Source: JACRLW01 sp046349595
Lineage (GTDB): Bacteria > Planctomycetota > UBA1135 > UBA2386
DNA length: 64,000 bases
Assembly (NCBI GenBank): GCA_046349595.1
Contig: JAXMCA010000002.1
Location: 1,426,001 to 1,490,000 of the forward strand
Direction: 5' to 3'
Shown here piece by piece: positions 1 to 8,431 of this stretch (position 1 is its first letter; every line of letters begins with the position of its first letter). Under the pieces are notes generated by a model that saw only the letters and a program-made list of their open reading frames with translations, did not search any database and was not told where the DNA came from. The translations under genes were made by a program, and so were the position numbers.

Positions 1-150
1 GTCGCTGACGCCGGTCTGCAGCGCCGCGCGAGGCATGAACCGAGGACTGCGGTGCCAGCGCGTTTTCGCGAGTGAGACGATTCCGCGGACTTCTCGCGGC
101 TCCGCGATGCTTCGTTCCGGTGCGGCGATCGTGGTGCTACGTTCTCGCCG

Positions 151-1255
151 ATGAACCTCGACGGTCACCGCCAGAAGCTCCGTGCAGCCGAAGTCCGCGT
201 CCAGCAGCTCAAGGAGGGACTTTGACTACGAGGTCAAGCTCCGTGAGCTCCGTGGCATCGAGCATCGCATGAGCCAGCCGGGCTTCTGGGACCGCCAGGA
301 GCAGGCCCAGGCGACCGTCGGCGAGAAGCGCAAGCTCGGTTCGGTGATCGAACCGATCGACCGCGCGCAGCGGCTGATCGAGGACATGCAGGTCTTCCTG
401 GAACTCGGCGAGGACGATCCCGAGTCCGTCGACGGTGACCTCACCAAGGCCGGTGCCGAACTGGTGCGCACGCTCGACGACCTTGAGTTCCAGGTGATGC
501 TCAGCGGCGAGCACGACGCGAAGAACGCGATCATCACCATCGCACCGGGCGCCGGTGGCGTCGATGCCGCGGACTGGGCCGAGATGCTCTCGAAGATGTA
601 CCTGTACTGGGCGAAGGACCACGGGTTCGACGTCGAGGAACAGGACTGGCAGCCCGCCGAGGAAGCCGGCATCCGCTCGGCGACCTTCCTGGTGAAGGGG
701 CCCTATGCCTACGGGCGGCTCCGGGCAGAGCAGGGAGTCCATCGCCTCGTGCGCATCTCGCCCTTCGATGGCCAGGCGCGTCGTCAGACCTCCTTCGCCT
801 CGCTCGAGGTGATCCCGGAGATGGACGACGACATCAGCGTCGAGATCGACGACAAGGACCTCAAGGTCGACACCTACCGCTCGAGCGGAGCCGGTGGCCA
901 GCACGTCAACAAGACGGAGTCGGCGATCCGCATCACCCACTTGCCGACCGGCATCGTGGTGACCTGCCAGCAGGAGCGCAGCCAGCACAAGAACCGCGCC
1001 CATGCGATGAAGGTGCTGAAGAGCAAGCTCTACCAGCTCGAGGAAGCGAAGCGGAAGGCGGAGATCGCCGCGTTCTACGGGGAGCGTGGCTCGATCAGTT
1101 GGGGCAACCAGATCCGCAGCTATGTGCTGCAGCCCTACCAGATGGTGAAGGACCTGCGGACCGGCGTGGAGACGTCGAACGTCGACGCAGTGCTGCACGG
1201 CGAACTCGACCGTTTCATCGAGGCCTACCTGAAGGGAGTGCGGGTCAAGGACTGA
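151..1255 (+). CDS. prfB: Peptide chain release factor 2 (programmed +1 frameshift)
   Basis: RF2 recognises UGA and UAA stop codons on the ribosome and triggers release of the finished peptide. Translation starts at ATG 151, meets an in-frame TGA at 223-225 after 24 codons, and resumes in the +1 frame at GAC 224. The joined protein has 367 residues, the usual RF2 length. The stop-recognition tripeptide SPF is at about residues 203-205 and the catalytic GGQ at 248-250. The N-terminal segment before the shift (MNLDGHRQKL...) reads as the expected coiled-coil start of RF2, which supports the frameshift over a start at 182. purH follows 19 bases downstream. Identity is secure; the frameshift is inferred from the canonical site. 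Confidence 0.97.
211..226 (+). promoter_or_regulatory. prfB programmed frameshift signal
   Basis: A Shine-Dalgarno-like AAGGAGG (211-217) stands just before the slippery CTT TGA C (220-226). This is the arrangement known from E. coli prfB: the ribosome pauses at the UGA, slips +1 on CUU and reads GAC. Low RF2 favours the slip, so the gene regulates its own product level. Confidence 0.93.
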
Positions 1256-1274
1256 TCCGGCCCGCGCACACGAC

Positions 1275-2861
1275 ATGCAACGACGCGCGTTGATCTCCGT
1301 GACCGACAAGACCGGCGTGACGGAGTTCGCACGCGGCCTCGTCCAACTCGGCTTCTCGATCCTCTCCACCGGTGGAACGCATCGCGTGATCCAGGGCGCC
1401 GGCATCCCGGTGACCGACGTGGCCTCCTACACCGGCTTCCCCGAGATGATGGACGGTCGCGTGAAGACGCTGCATCCGAAGGTGCACGGTGGTCTGCTCG
1501 CGCGGCGCGATCACGCCGAGGACCGTGAGTCGATGGCGCACCACGGGATCGATCCCATCGATCTGTGCGCCGTCAATCTCTACCGCTTCCGCGAGACGGT
1601 GCGTCGCCCCGGCGTGACGCCGCAGGAGATCGTCGAGAACATCGACATCGGTGGGCCGTCGATGTTGCGCAGCGCGGCCAAGAACCATGCGTCGGTGGGA
1701 GTGGTCGTCGATCCCGCCGACTATGCGATGGTGCTCGATGCCCTGCGCGACAACGGCGGGAAGCTCCCGGACGCGCTCGCCCGGCGTCTTGCCGGCAAGG
1801 CTTTCGCGCACACCGCGGCCTACGACGGCGCGATCGCGCGCTGGTTCGCCGAGACGGAGGAGGCCGAGCACGCGGACGGCTCCCGCTACGGCAGCTTCTT
1901 CGGTGTCGCCGGTTCGCGTGTGCAGCGCCTCCGCTACGGCGAGAACCCGCACCAGGCCGCAGCGCTCTACGCCGACGGCGAGGTCGCCGGGCCGTCGCTC
2001 GCCCGCGCGCGCCAGCTCGGCGGCAAGGAGCTGAGCTACAACAACCTGCTCGACCTCGACGCCGCGATGGGGCTCGCCTTCGAGTTCGACCGCCCGGCGT
2101 TCGTGATCGTCAAGCACAACAACCCCTGCGGGACCGCGGTCGCGACCGACCCGACGCGTGCATTCATCGCCGCGCTCGCTGCCGATCCGCTCAGCGCCTA
2201 CGGCGGGATCGTCGCCACCAACCGCCCGCTGTCGGCGGCCACCGCGCGCGCGATGGTCGAGCACGGCACCTTCGTCGAGGCGATCGTCGCGCCGGGTGTC
2301 GATCCGGAGGTCGCGGCGGTCCTCGAGACCGCGAAGTGGGGGCGCAACGTGCGCGTCCTCGATCTCGGTGGCATGCCCGACCTGTCGCGGAGCGCGACGG
2401 TGAGGATGGTCTCTGGAGGGTTCCTCGTGCAGGACAGCGACGCCCGGGACCTCGCCGACGCCCGTCGCGACGTCGTGACGAAGCGCGCACCCTCACCACG
2501 CGAAGGCGAGTTGCTCGAGTTCGCATGGCGCGTCTGCAAGCACGTGAAGTCGAACGCCATCGTGCTCGCACGCGCTTCCGACGACGGCGCGTTCGTGACC
2601 TGCGGAGTGGGTGCCGGCCAGATGAGTCGCGTGGACTCGGTGAAGATCGCGGTCGAGAAGGCGGGTGCCGCCGCGCGCAAGGCGGTGCTCGCGTCCGACG
2701 CGTTCTTCCCCTTCGCGGACGGCCTGCAGGCGGCGATCGCGGCCGGAGTCAGCGCGGCGATCCAGCCGGGCGGCAGCAAGCGTGATTCGGAGGTCGTCGA
2801 GGCCGCGGATGCGGCGGGCGTCGCCATGGTGTTCACCGGGGTCCGACACTTCCGTCACTGA
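1275..2861 (+). CDS. purH: Bifunctional AICAR formyltransferase / IMP cyclohydrolase
   Basis: PurH catalyses the last two steps of purine synthesis: formylation of AICAR with 10-formyl-THF and ring closure to IMP. The 528 residues match the family length. The N-terminal MGS-like cyclohydrolase domain begins RRALISVTDKTG and carries STGGT and KTLHPKVHGG. The larger formyltransferase domain carries the substrate-binding KHNNPCG near residue 280 and ends in the typical VFTGVRHF. It follows prfB closely, and its stop codon shares a base with the next start (TGATG), so this is probably one transcript with the next two genes. Confidence 0.97.
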   Translation: MQRRALISVTDKTGVTEFARGLVQLGFSILSTGGTHRVIQGAGIPVTDVASYTGFPEMMDGRVKTLHPKVHGGLLARRDHAEDRESMAHHGIDPIDLCAVNLYRFRETVRRPGVTPQEIVENIDIGGPSMLRSAAKNHASVGVVVDPADYAMVLDALRDNGGKLPDALARRLAGKAFAHTAAYDGAIARWFAETEEAEHADGSRYGSFFGVAGSRVQRLRYGENPHQAAALYADGEVAGPSLARARQLGGKELSYNNLLDLDAAMGLAFEFDRPAFVIVKHNNPCGTAVATDPTRAFIAALAADPLSAYGGIVATNRPLSAATARAMVEHGTFVEAIVAPGVDPEVAAVLETAKWGRNVRVLDLGGMPDLSRSATVRMVSGGFLVQDSDARDLADARRDVVTKRAPSPREGELLEFAWRVCKHVKSNAIVLARASDDGAFVTCGVGAGQMSRVDSVKIAVEKAGAAARKAVLASDAFFPFADGLQAAIAAGVSAAIQPGGSKRDSEVVEAADAAGVAMVFTGVRHFRH

Positions 2862-3220
2862 TGGATCTCGCGACCGCGATCGATCGTGTCCTGCTCGGCG
2901 AGTCGCTCGCCGACATCGCCCAGGCCTACCGTGCCGAGCTCCTGGAGTCGTTCGGGATGGATCCCGACGAGACCGATCCGCAGACCTTTCGCAAGGAGTC
3001 GCGCGTCTTCGTGAGCAAGCTGTGCCGCGAACTCGGCGACCGTCGTCGCGGTGACTCGCGCGCTGCGATCGCGCTGTCGCGGTGGGCGTCGCGCGTCGAG
3101 GACTACGACGCGTACGACGCGTTGTTGTCGAACTTCACCCACTTCGACGGTCGTGCCCGCCTTCTGGAGCGTGGTCGCAAGCTCTTCCCGGGACCGCTCA
3201 CCGCGCACTGGGACGGATGA
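2861..3220 (+). CDS. Small conserved-looking protein, unknown
   Basis: A 119-residue soluble protein, mostly helical by composition, with no signal peptide or membrane segment and no family I recognise. It is rich in Arg, Asp and Leu; the C-terminal half contains DYDAYDALLSNFTHFDGRA. It is squeezed between purH and the YggS-family gene with overlaps at both ends (ATG 2861 overlaps the purH stop; its TGA overlaps the next ATG). That placement argues for a real, translationally coupled gene. Function unknown. Confidence 0.7.
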   Translation: MDLATAIDRVLLGESLADIAQAYRAELLESFGMDPDETDPQTFRKESRVFVSKLCRELGDRRRGDSRAAIALSRWASRVEDYDAYDALLSNFTHFDGRARLLERGRKLFPGPLTAHWDG

Positions 3221-3903
3221 ACGCGGACTTCGGACGACGTCTCGCCGCGCTGCGTGAGCGCATCGCACGTGCCTGTGCGACGGTCGGACGTGATCCGTCG
3301 ACGGTCGATCTGCTCGCGGTCAGCAAGACCTTCCCCGTGGAGGCGATCGTCGCCGCGCGCGATGCGGGCCTGTGGCGCTTCGGCGAGAACCGCGTCCAGG
3401 AACTCGCCGTGAAGGCCGCCGATCCGCGGCTGTCCGGCGTGGGCTGGCACATGATCGGCAGCCTGCAGACCAACAAGGTCGACCTCCTCCTCGACTGCCG
3501 GGGTCTCGAGCTCGTGCACTCCGTCGATCGCCGGAAGCTGGTCGAGCGACTCGCTGCAGGACTCGATGCGCGTGGTCGCAACCTCGACGTGCTGGTGCAG
3601 GTCAACGCGACCGGCGAGGAGCAGAAGCACGGCGTCCCACCCGACCACGCCCTCGAACTCGCGGAGAGCGTGCTGGCGACGCGGAGCCTCAGGCTGCGCG
3701 GGTTGATGGCGATGGGTCCGCTCGACGGAGATCCCGCGTCGGTCTTCGCGAGCGTCGCGCGGCTGCGCACAGGCCTGGAGGATGCGCTCGGCCGGCGGCT
3801 CGACGTCCTCAGCCTCGGCATGAGCCACGACCTCGAGCTCGCGATCGCTGCAGGCTCCACGCTGGTCCGCGTGGGCAGCGCACTGTTCGGCGAGCGGAGC
3901 TGA
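3217..3903 (+). CDS. YggS-family pyridoxal phosphate homeostasis protein
   Basis: A 228-residue single-domain alanine-racemase-fold protein that binds PLP and buffers vitamin B6 and amino-acid pools in the cytosol. The PLP lysine is K37 in LLAVSKTF. Family motifs FGENRVQE, WHMIGSLQTNK, LRGLMAMGP and LSLGMSHDLE are all present, and the protein ends in RVGSALFGER. The ATG at 3217 overlaps the preceding stop (ATGA) and gives the usual YggS N-terminus, so longer readings of the frame were rejected. The gene is convergent with the flippase gene, with two bases between their stop codons. Confidence 0.95.
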   Translation: MNADFGRRLAALRERIARACATVGRDPSTVDLLAVSKTFPVEAIVAARDAGLWRFGENRVQELAVKAADPRLSGVGWHMIGSLQTNKVDLLLDCRGLELVHSVDRRKLVERLAAGLDARGRNLDVLVQVNATGEEQKHGVPPDHALELAESVLATRSLRLRGLMAMGPLDGDPASVFASVARLRTGLEDALGRRLDVLSLGMSHDLELAIAAGSTLVRVGSALFGERS

Positions 3904-3905
3904 TC

Positions 3906-5435
3906 TCAGCCGGCCGGTGCCCGGCGGAAACGGCCCAGGATCTTCGCCTTCTCGGCTCGTGTCGTTCCGCACAGCAGGCCGATCGACAGGCCGAAGATGC
4001 CGAGCACCGCCCCGCGGAGCACGAGTTCGAGCCACGACTTCGACACGCCCGCGGGGAAGACCAGCATGCGCAGTGCGGGCATCGCGAGCAGCACGAGGAT
4101 GCCGGCGAAGAGCGTGCGTGGAATCGACAACCAGGACACGCCGATCCGCCGCACCAGATACTGCGGCAGCATCCAGAGCTGTGTGAGAGCGACCGCACAC
4201 ACGTTGGCGATGGCCCCGCCGAGGATGCCGAAGTGCCAGACCAGGAACGCGGTGAGCCCGAGGTTGATGACCGCTTCGGCGAAGGTGACGCGGGCGAGGA
4301 ACCGCACTTCGCGCAGGCCGAAGCACACCTGCTTTCCGCAGGTCGCCGCCGAGCGCAGGAGCAGACCCCCGCACAGCATGGCGAGGATCGTCGAGCTGGA
4401 GATGTAGTTCGCGCCGTCGGTGTAGATCGGTCGCGCCCACAGACGGAGGAAGTCGTCGCCGAGCAGCACCATGCCGGCGCACAGGATCGACGCGAAGGCG
4501 AAGATCGCGCGGGTGCCGTCGAGGTAGAGGCGTTGCAGCCCCTGGCCCTCACCCTTCGCATCGAGGGTCGTCGCCTGGGGCGTGAGCGTCCAGGCGATCG
4601 AGTTGACCAGCTGCAGCGCGTAGGGGAGCAGGATCGCACCCATGTTGAAGTGCGCGAGCGCGGTCGAGTCGAGGATGATCGTGATGACCAGCGCGCTGCC
4701 ATGCACCTGCACCTGGTCGGCGGCGTTGATCAGCACGTTCCAGACGCTGAAGCCGAACAGCTCCTTGACCGAATCCCGGCTCCAGTGGCGACGGCTGAGT
4801 TCCAGACCGGGGAGGAGCCGGAACGACAGCAGGAAGTAGACGAGGTTGCCGACGAGATTGGCACCGAGGTGGATGAAGCACAGCGTGACGAGCCCATGGC
4901 CCGCATCCAGTGCCCACACCGTGAGGGCCGCGGCACCGAGGCGCTGGACGATGCCCACGCCATTGGCGATGTCGAAGCGCTGCCGTGCGTAGGTCGCGGT
5001 CTGGAAGATCGTCAGCGGCAGGTTCAACGCGACGAAGCAACCGACGATCGCGAACAGCAGTCGGACGGAGGAATCGTCGACGCCGTCGATCGTGAAGATC
5101 CAGGGCGCGACCCAGGCCATGCCGATGGTGACGGGCACGATCCCGGCGGCGATCGCCAGCAGGATGCCGAAGGCGGTGTTCTTGGTGCGCAGCACGCCCG
5201 CCAGGTCCTTGCGCGCCCAATAGCGGGTCACGTACTGCGCGACCGCCGAGCGGATGCCGAGATCCAGCAGGCCGTAGTAGCCGGTGAACGCGATCAGCAG
5301 GCTCCAGAAGCCCCACTGCGATTCGCCGAGATGGCGCTCGACGTACGGCGTCAGTTGCAGCGCGATCGCCGCGTTGACGAGGAAGCCGGCCCAGTTGCTG
5401 GCGACGTTGCGGAGTACGGTGCGGAAGGCGCTCAT
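3906..5435 (-). CDS. Polysaccharide flippase (MATE/Wzx-like membrane protein)
   Basis: A 509-residue polytopic membrane protein, with about 12 to 14 hydrophobic segments, resembling Wzx/MviN-type lipid-linked oligosaccharide flippases. The N-terminus (RNVASNWAGFLVNAAIALQL) and LLDLGIRSAVAQYV are typical of this family. The likely role is moving undecaprenyl-linked sugar units across the inner membrane for a surface polysaccharide. The start at 5435 (MSAFRTV) was chosen because the 59 residues upstream are Arg/Ser-rich, unlike a membrane protein. A glycosyltransferase gene is divergent at 5621 and a UDP-GlcNAc 2-epimerase lies beyond it, which fits a polysaccharide role. The exact substrate is unknown. 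Confidence 0.85.
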   Translation of the reverse strand: MSAFRTVLRNVASNWAGFLVNAAIALQLTPYVERHLGESQWGFWSLLIAFTGYYGLLDLGIRSAVAQYVTRYWARKDLAGVLRTKNTAFGILLAIAAGIVPVTIGMAWVAPWIFTIDGVDDSSVRLLFAIVGCFVALNLPLTIFQTATYARQRFDIANGVGIVQRLGAAALTVWALDAGHGLVTLCFIHLGANLVGNLVYFLLSFRLLPGLELSRRHWSRDSVKELFGFSVWNVLINAADQVQVHGSALVITIILDSTALAHFNMGAILLPYALQLVNSIAWTLTPQATTLDAKGEGQGLQRLYLDGTRAIFAFASILCAGMVLLGDDFLRLWARPIYTDGANYISSSTILAMLCGGLLLRSAATCGKQVCFGLREVRFLARVTFAEAVINLGLTAFLVWHFGILGGAIANVCAVALTQLWMLPQYLVRRIGVSWLSIPRTLFAGILVLLAMPALRMLVFPAGVSKSWLELVLRGAVLGIFGLSIGLLCGTTRAEKAKILGRFRRAPAG

Positions 5436-5620
5436 GGAGCAGGACGGGATCGCCCGATGACTCGATCGAGGATCCGGGCAGCGGCGGCCATCACAGCGAT
5501 CGGGACGGGTCGCGATCGAGCTCGCGTCGAGTGCGGTGCGAGTCGACGCGCGGCTACTATTCCGACCCCTCGATCCGGCGTCATCCCTGAATCGACCACC
5601 CCCGTGGTCCACCCCAAGTC

Positions 5621-6877
5621 TTGAAGATCGCGATCGTCAGCTACTTCGCACCGCCTCAGCCCGCGGTGGCATCTCACCGCGTGCTCCGTCTCACCCGCGA
5701 GCTCCTGCGAGCCGGGCACGGGGTCCATTGGGTGACACTCGATGCGGAGACGCTGGACAAGCGCGATCCCACCCTGGTCGCGGTCACCCCTGCGGAGGTG
5801 GTGGTGCACGGTCTGGGCGGACCGAATCTGGTCGATCGCGACGCGCGCGGCTTCCTCGAGAAGATCCAGCGGACCGTGATCTTCGCCCTTCCCGACTGGC
5901 TGCCGGTCTTCGATCGCCACATCGAATGGTCGAGCCGATTGAGGCGGCGACTCCCCGGGATCGTCCGCGAGCACGGGATCGACGTGGTCCTCCTGTGCTG
6001 CGGCCCTCACGGGCAACTGGTCGCGGTCGACGCCTTGCGTGCCCGCTGTCCGCGCGCGCGCATCGTCGTCGACTACCGGGACCTGCTGTCCGGCAACACG
6101 TGGCGCCAGTCGGCGAGCGTCCGTCTACGGCAGAAGGTGACCGCGCGCGAGCGGCGCATCCTCTCCCGGGTCGACGCGTTGTTCCTCAACAACGACGATG
6201 CGAAGACGTCGTTCGACCGGAGCATGGGCAGGATCGGCGAGCTGCCGGTCGAGGTGATGCGCAACACCGCGGACTACGAGCTCGGCGACCGGATCGCGGC
6301 GCTCGGTCCGGCGGTGCGGCTCGGCGGAGGCATCCACCTCGGCTTCTTCGGCACGATCTTCCCGCGCCGCCGCATGAAGCCGGTGCTCGACGCGATGGCC
6401 GCCCTCGCACCGGACGTGCTCGCGCGGTTCACCGCGCACGTCTACTGCGATGCCGGGGGCTCGCGGACGCTGCTCGAGGAGGATCTCGCGACCGTGCCGG
6501 AATCGGTTCGTGCGCGCGTGATCCGTCACGAGCTGCTCGGCTACGGCGACGCTCTGCGTGCGATGCGTGCGATGGACGTGCTGCTGCTCGTCAACAGTCC
6601 CGACCCTGCGGACCAGATCTTCGTCCCGGGCAAGCTCTACGACTATCTGATGGCCCGACGCCCGGTGCTGTTCTTCGGCGAGGAGGGCGATGCGTGGCGC
6701 ATCGTCGCGGAGACGACCGGCCCGCAGTGGTGCTTCACCTACAAAGGGACCTCGGAGGCGGCGCAGCTCCTGACGGAGATCGCTTCCCGTCGACCAGGCG
6801 ACACGCCGCCGTCGCCCGCGCACGTTCCCGCGACCAGCTTCGCACCGTTGCTGCGGCTGCTTTCGCGTTGGAGCTGA
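5621..6877 (+). CDS. GT4-like glycosyltransferase
   Basis: A 418-residue cytosolic glycosyltransferase with a GT-B layout. The N-terminus MKIAIVSYFAPPQPAVASHR is typical of GT4 enzymes that take sugar nucleotides. The N-domain runs to about residue 190 (ending near LNNDDAKTSF), and the C-domain carries GFFGTIFPRRRMKPVLDAM and PGKLYDYLMARRPVL, the region where GT4 enzymes hold the acidic donor-binding motif. The start is TTG at 5621, directly before the LKIAIV-type beta strand; no better ATG is available. It is divergent from the flippase, and its stop abuts that of the 2-epimerase gene. Donor and acceptor sugars cannot be told. Confidence 0.85.
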   Translation: MKIAIVSYFAPPQPAVASHRVLRLTRELLRAGHGVHWVTLDAETLDKRDPTLVAVTPAEVVVHGLGGPNLVDRDARGFLEKIQRTVIFALPDWLPVFDRHIEWSSRLRRRLPGIVREHGIDVVLLCCGPHGQLVAVDALRARCPRARIVVDYRDLLSGNTWRQSASVRLRQKVTARERRILSRVDALFLNNDDAKTSFDRSMGRIGELPVEVMRNTADYELGDRIAALGPAVRLGGGIHLGFFGTIFPRRRMKPVLDAMAALAPDVLARFTAHVYCDAGGSRTLLEEDLATVPESVRARVIRHELLGYGDALRAMRAMDVLLLVNSPDPADQIFVPGKLYDYLMARRPVLFFGEEGDAWRIVAETTGPQWCFTYKGTSEAAQLLTEIASRRPGDTPPSPAHVPATSFAPLLRLLSRWS

Positions 6878-7972
6878 TCAGAAGCGGCCGCGGCGCAGGA
6901 TTGCGACGATGCGCTCGGCGGCGTGGCCGTCCCACAACGGCGGCACGGCACCGTGTCCCGCGTGGCCCTCGATGACCCGCCGGTACGCGGCCAGCGCACG
7001 CTCGGGATCGTTGCCGACGAGCTGGTTGGTGCCGATCTCGCAGGTCACCGGGCGCTCGGTGTTGTCGCGCAGCGTGATGCACGGCACACCCATGATCGTC
7101 GTCTCCTCCTGGATGCCGCCGGAGTCGGTGAGCACGAGCCGTGCTGCGTCGCACAGGCGGACGAAGTCGAGGTACCCCGCCGGCTCGAGGAGCATCAGGT
7201 TCTTCATGCCCTCGACACGCTGTCGCAGGCCGTCCTGCGTCAGTCGCTGTCGCGTGCGCGGGTGCACCGGGAACACGATGCGGAAGTCCTTCTCGACCTC
7301 TTCGAAGATGCCGAGCAGGCGCGCGAGCGCGGCGGGGTCGTCGACGTTCGACGGCCGGTGCAGCGTCACCACCACGTAGCCACGCTCGGTGAGCTCGAGC
7401 TGCTCGAGGATCTTCGAACGCCGTGCTCGCTCTAGGTTCTTCAGCAAGGTGTCGACCATGCAGTTGCCGACCATGTGGCAGCGCATCGGGTCCACGCCTT
7501 CGCGCGCGAGGTTCTCCATGCCGCTGCGCTCGGTGCAGAACAGCAGGTCGCTGATCGAATCGGTGAGGATCCGGTTGATCTCCTCGGGCATGCCGCGATC
7601 ACCGCTGCGCAGGCCGGCCTCGACGTGGATCAGCTTGATGCCGAGCTTCACGGCGACCAGGCCGCAGGCGATCGTGCTGTTGACGTCGCCGACGACCAGC
7701 ACCGCATCGGGCTTGTGTTCGAGGAGCACCGGCTCGAAGCGCGTCATGATGTCGGCCGTCTGCCGTGCGTGTCCGCCCGAGCCGACCTCGAGGTTGACGT
7801 CCGGCTTGGGCATGCCCAGCTCGCGGAAGAACAGGTCGCTCATCCGCTCGTCGTAGTGCTGGCCGGTGTGCACCAGCAGCGGACGGATGTCGGGCGCTGC
7901 CCGGTAGGCGTCCATGATCGGCGCGACCTTCATGAAGTTGGGCCGCGCCCCGACGACGTTGACGACTTTCAT
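6878..7972 (-). CDS. wecB: UDP-N-acetylglucosamine 2-epimerase (non-hydrolysing)
   Basis: Interconverts UDP-GlcNAc and UDP-ManNAc, supplying ManNAc units for surface polysaccharides. The 364 residues match the bacterial WecB/MnaA length. Signature segments are VVGARPNFMKVAPI, LVHTGQHYD, VVGDVNSTIA, HVEAGLRSGD and DSGGIQEE. The start ATG at 7972 gives the standard MKVV N-terminus. Upstream (8002-8051) is a strong inverted repeat that would fall in the 5' leader. It lies tail to tail with the GT4-like gene, which probably acts in the same polysaccharide pathway. Confidence 0.95.
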   Translation of the reverse strand: MKVVNVVGARPNFMKVAPIMDAYRAAPDIRPLLVHTGQHYDERMSDLFFRELGMPKPDVNLEVGSGGHARQTADIMTRFEPVLLEHKPDAVLVVGDVNSTIACGLVAVKLGIKLIHVEAGLRSGDRGMPEEINRILTDSISDLLFCTERSGMENLAREGVDPMRCHMVGNCMVDTLLKNLERARRSKILEQLELTERGYVVVTLHRPSNVDDPAALARLLGIFEEVEKDFRIVFPVHPRTRQRLTQDGLRQRVEGMKNLMLLEPAGYLDFVRLCDAARLVLTDSGGIQEETTIMGVPCITLRDNTERPVTCEIGTNQLVGNDPERALAAYRRVIEGHAGHGAVPPLWDGHAAERIVAILRRGRF

Positions 7973-8001
7973 TCCGCTTCCTGGATCGACGCCGCGGCCC
8001 T

Positions 8002-8051
8002 GTCGGCTTCATCGACACCGCGGCATCCGGGCCTGCGGTGGCGAAGCCGAC
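8002..8051 (-). promoter_or_regulatory. Two-part inverted repeat upstream of wecB
   Basis: GTCGGCTTC (8002-8010) pairs with GAAGCCGAC (8043-8051), and inside it CACCGC (8016-8021) pairs with GCGGTG (8035-8040). The element stands 30 bases from the wecB start and 28 bases from a second hairpin. A further copy of GTCGGCTTCC follows at 8054-8063, so an alternative pairing is possible. It may end upstream transcription or act as a leader structure; no known riboswitch was recognised. Confidence 0.5.
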
Positions 8052-8078
8052 ACGTCGGCTTCCACGGCATGGGGGAGT

Positions 8079-8100
8079 CCCGTCGCGAGACCGCGACGGG
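8079..8100 (-). terminator. Hairpin after the 8108-8383 gene
   Basis: CCCGTCGCG (8079-8087) and CGCGACGGG (8092-8100) form a perfect 9-bp stem with a 4-base loop, 7 bases past the stop codon of the gene at 8108. There is no T-rich tract, so it is an intrinsic-type terminator only by stem strength and position. Confidence 0.6.
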
Positions 8101-8107
8101 GTCGCGT

Positions 8108-8383
8108 TCAGATCGGCGTGCGACCGTCGCGTCGGCCGTCCTCGGAATCGATCTGGTCCAGGGTGCGCTGGAACTCCGCGGCCGTGCACAACCCCTTCTC
8201 CACGGCGAGTCGCTGCACGGTCTTCACCGCCAGCGCCAGTTCACCGAGCGCCCGCTCCAGGCGATCGACGTCGATCGAAGGTGTGACAGTCCGCGCCTGC
8301 GAGGTGCGGATCGTGAGCTCGTTCTGCAGGCGCTCGATGCGCGACTGCTGGTAGAAGTCGAAGATCCAGTTGATCAGGCCCAT
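8108..8383 (-). CDS. Small helical protein, unknown
   Basis: A 91-residue protein beginning MGLINWIFDFYQQSRIERLQ. The first 15 residues are amphipathic or hydrophobic, followed by long helices with heptad-like leucines (RLERALGELALAVKTVQRLAVEKGL) that suggest a coiled coil. No signal-peptide cleavage site and no family I recognise. The ORF is supported by the hairpin directly after its stop and by its position between two minus-strand genes. Function unknown; it might associate with the membrane through its N-terminus. Confidence 0.65.
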   Translation of the reverse strand: MGLINWIFDFYQQSRIERLQNELTIRTSQARTVTPSIDVDRLERALGELALAVKTVQRLAVEKGLCTAAEFQRTLDQIDSEDGRRDGRTPI

Positions 8384-8431
8384 GGCGAGGCGCGAAGCAT
8401 AGCGCCGTCGCGCGGCACGCCTCGCGCCGCA

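Noticed and set aside
1..37. A minus-strand ATG at 37 that could open a gene running off the left edge
   Set aside because: Only 12 codons are inside the window, with no recognisable sequence or ribosome-binding site, so no call can be supported.
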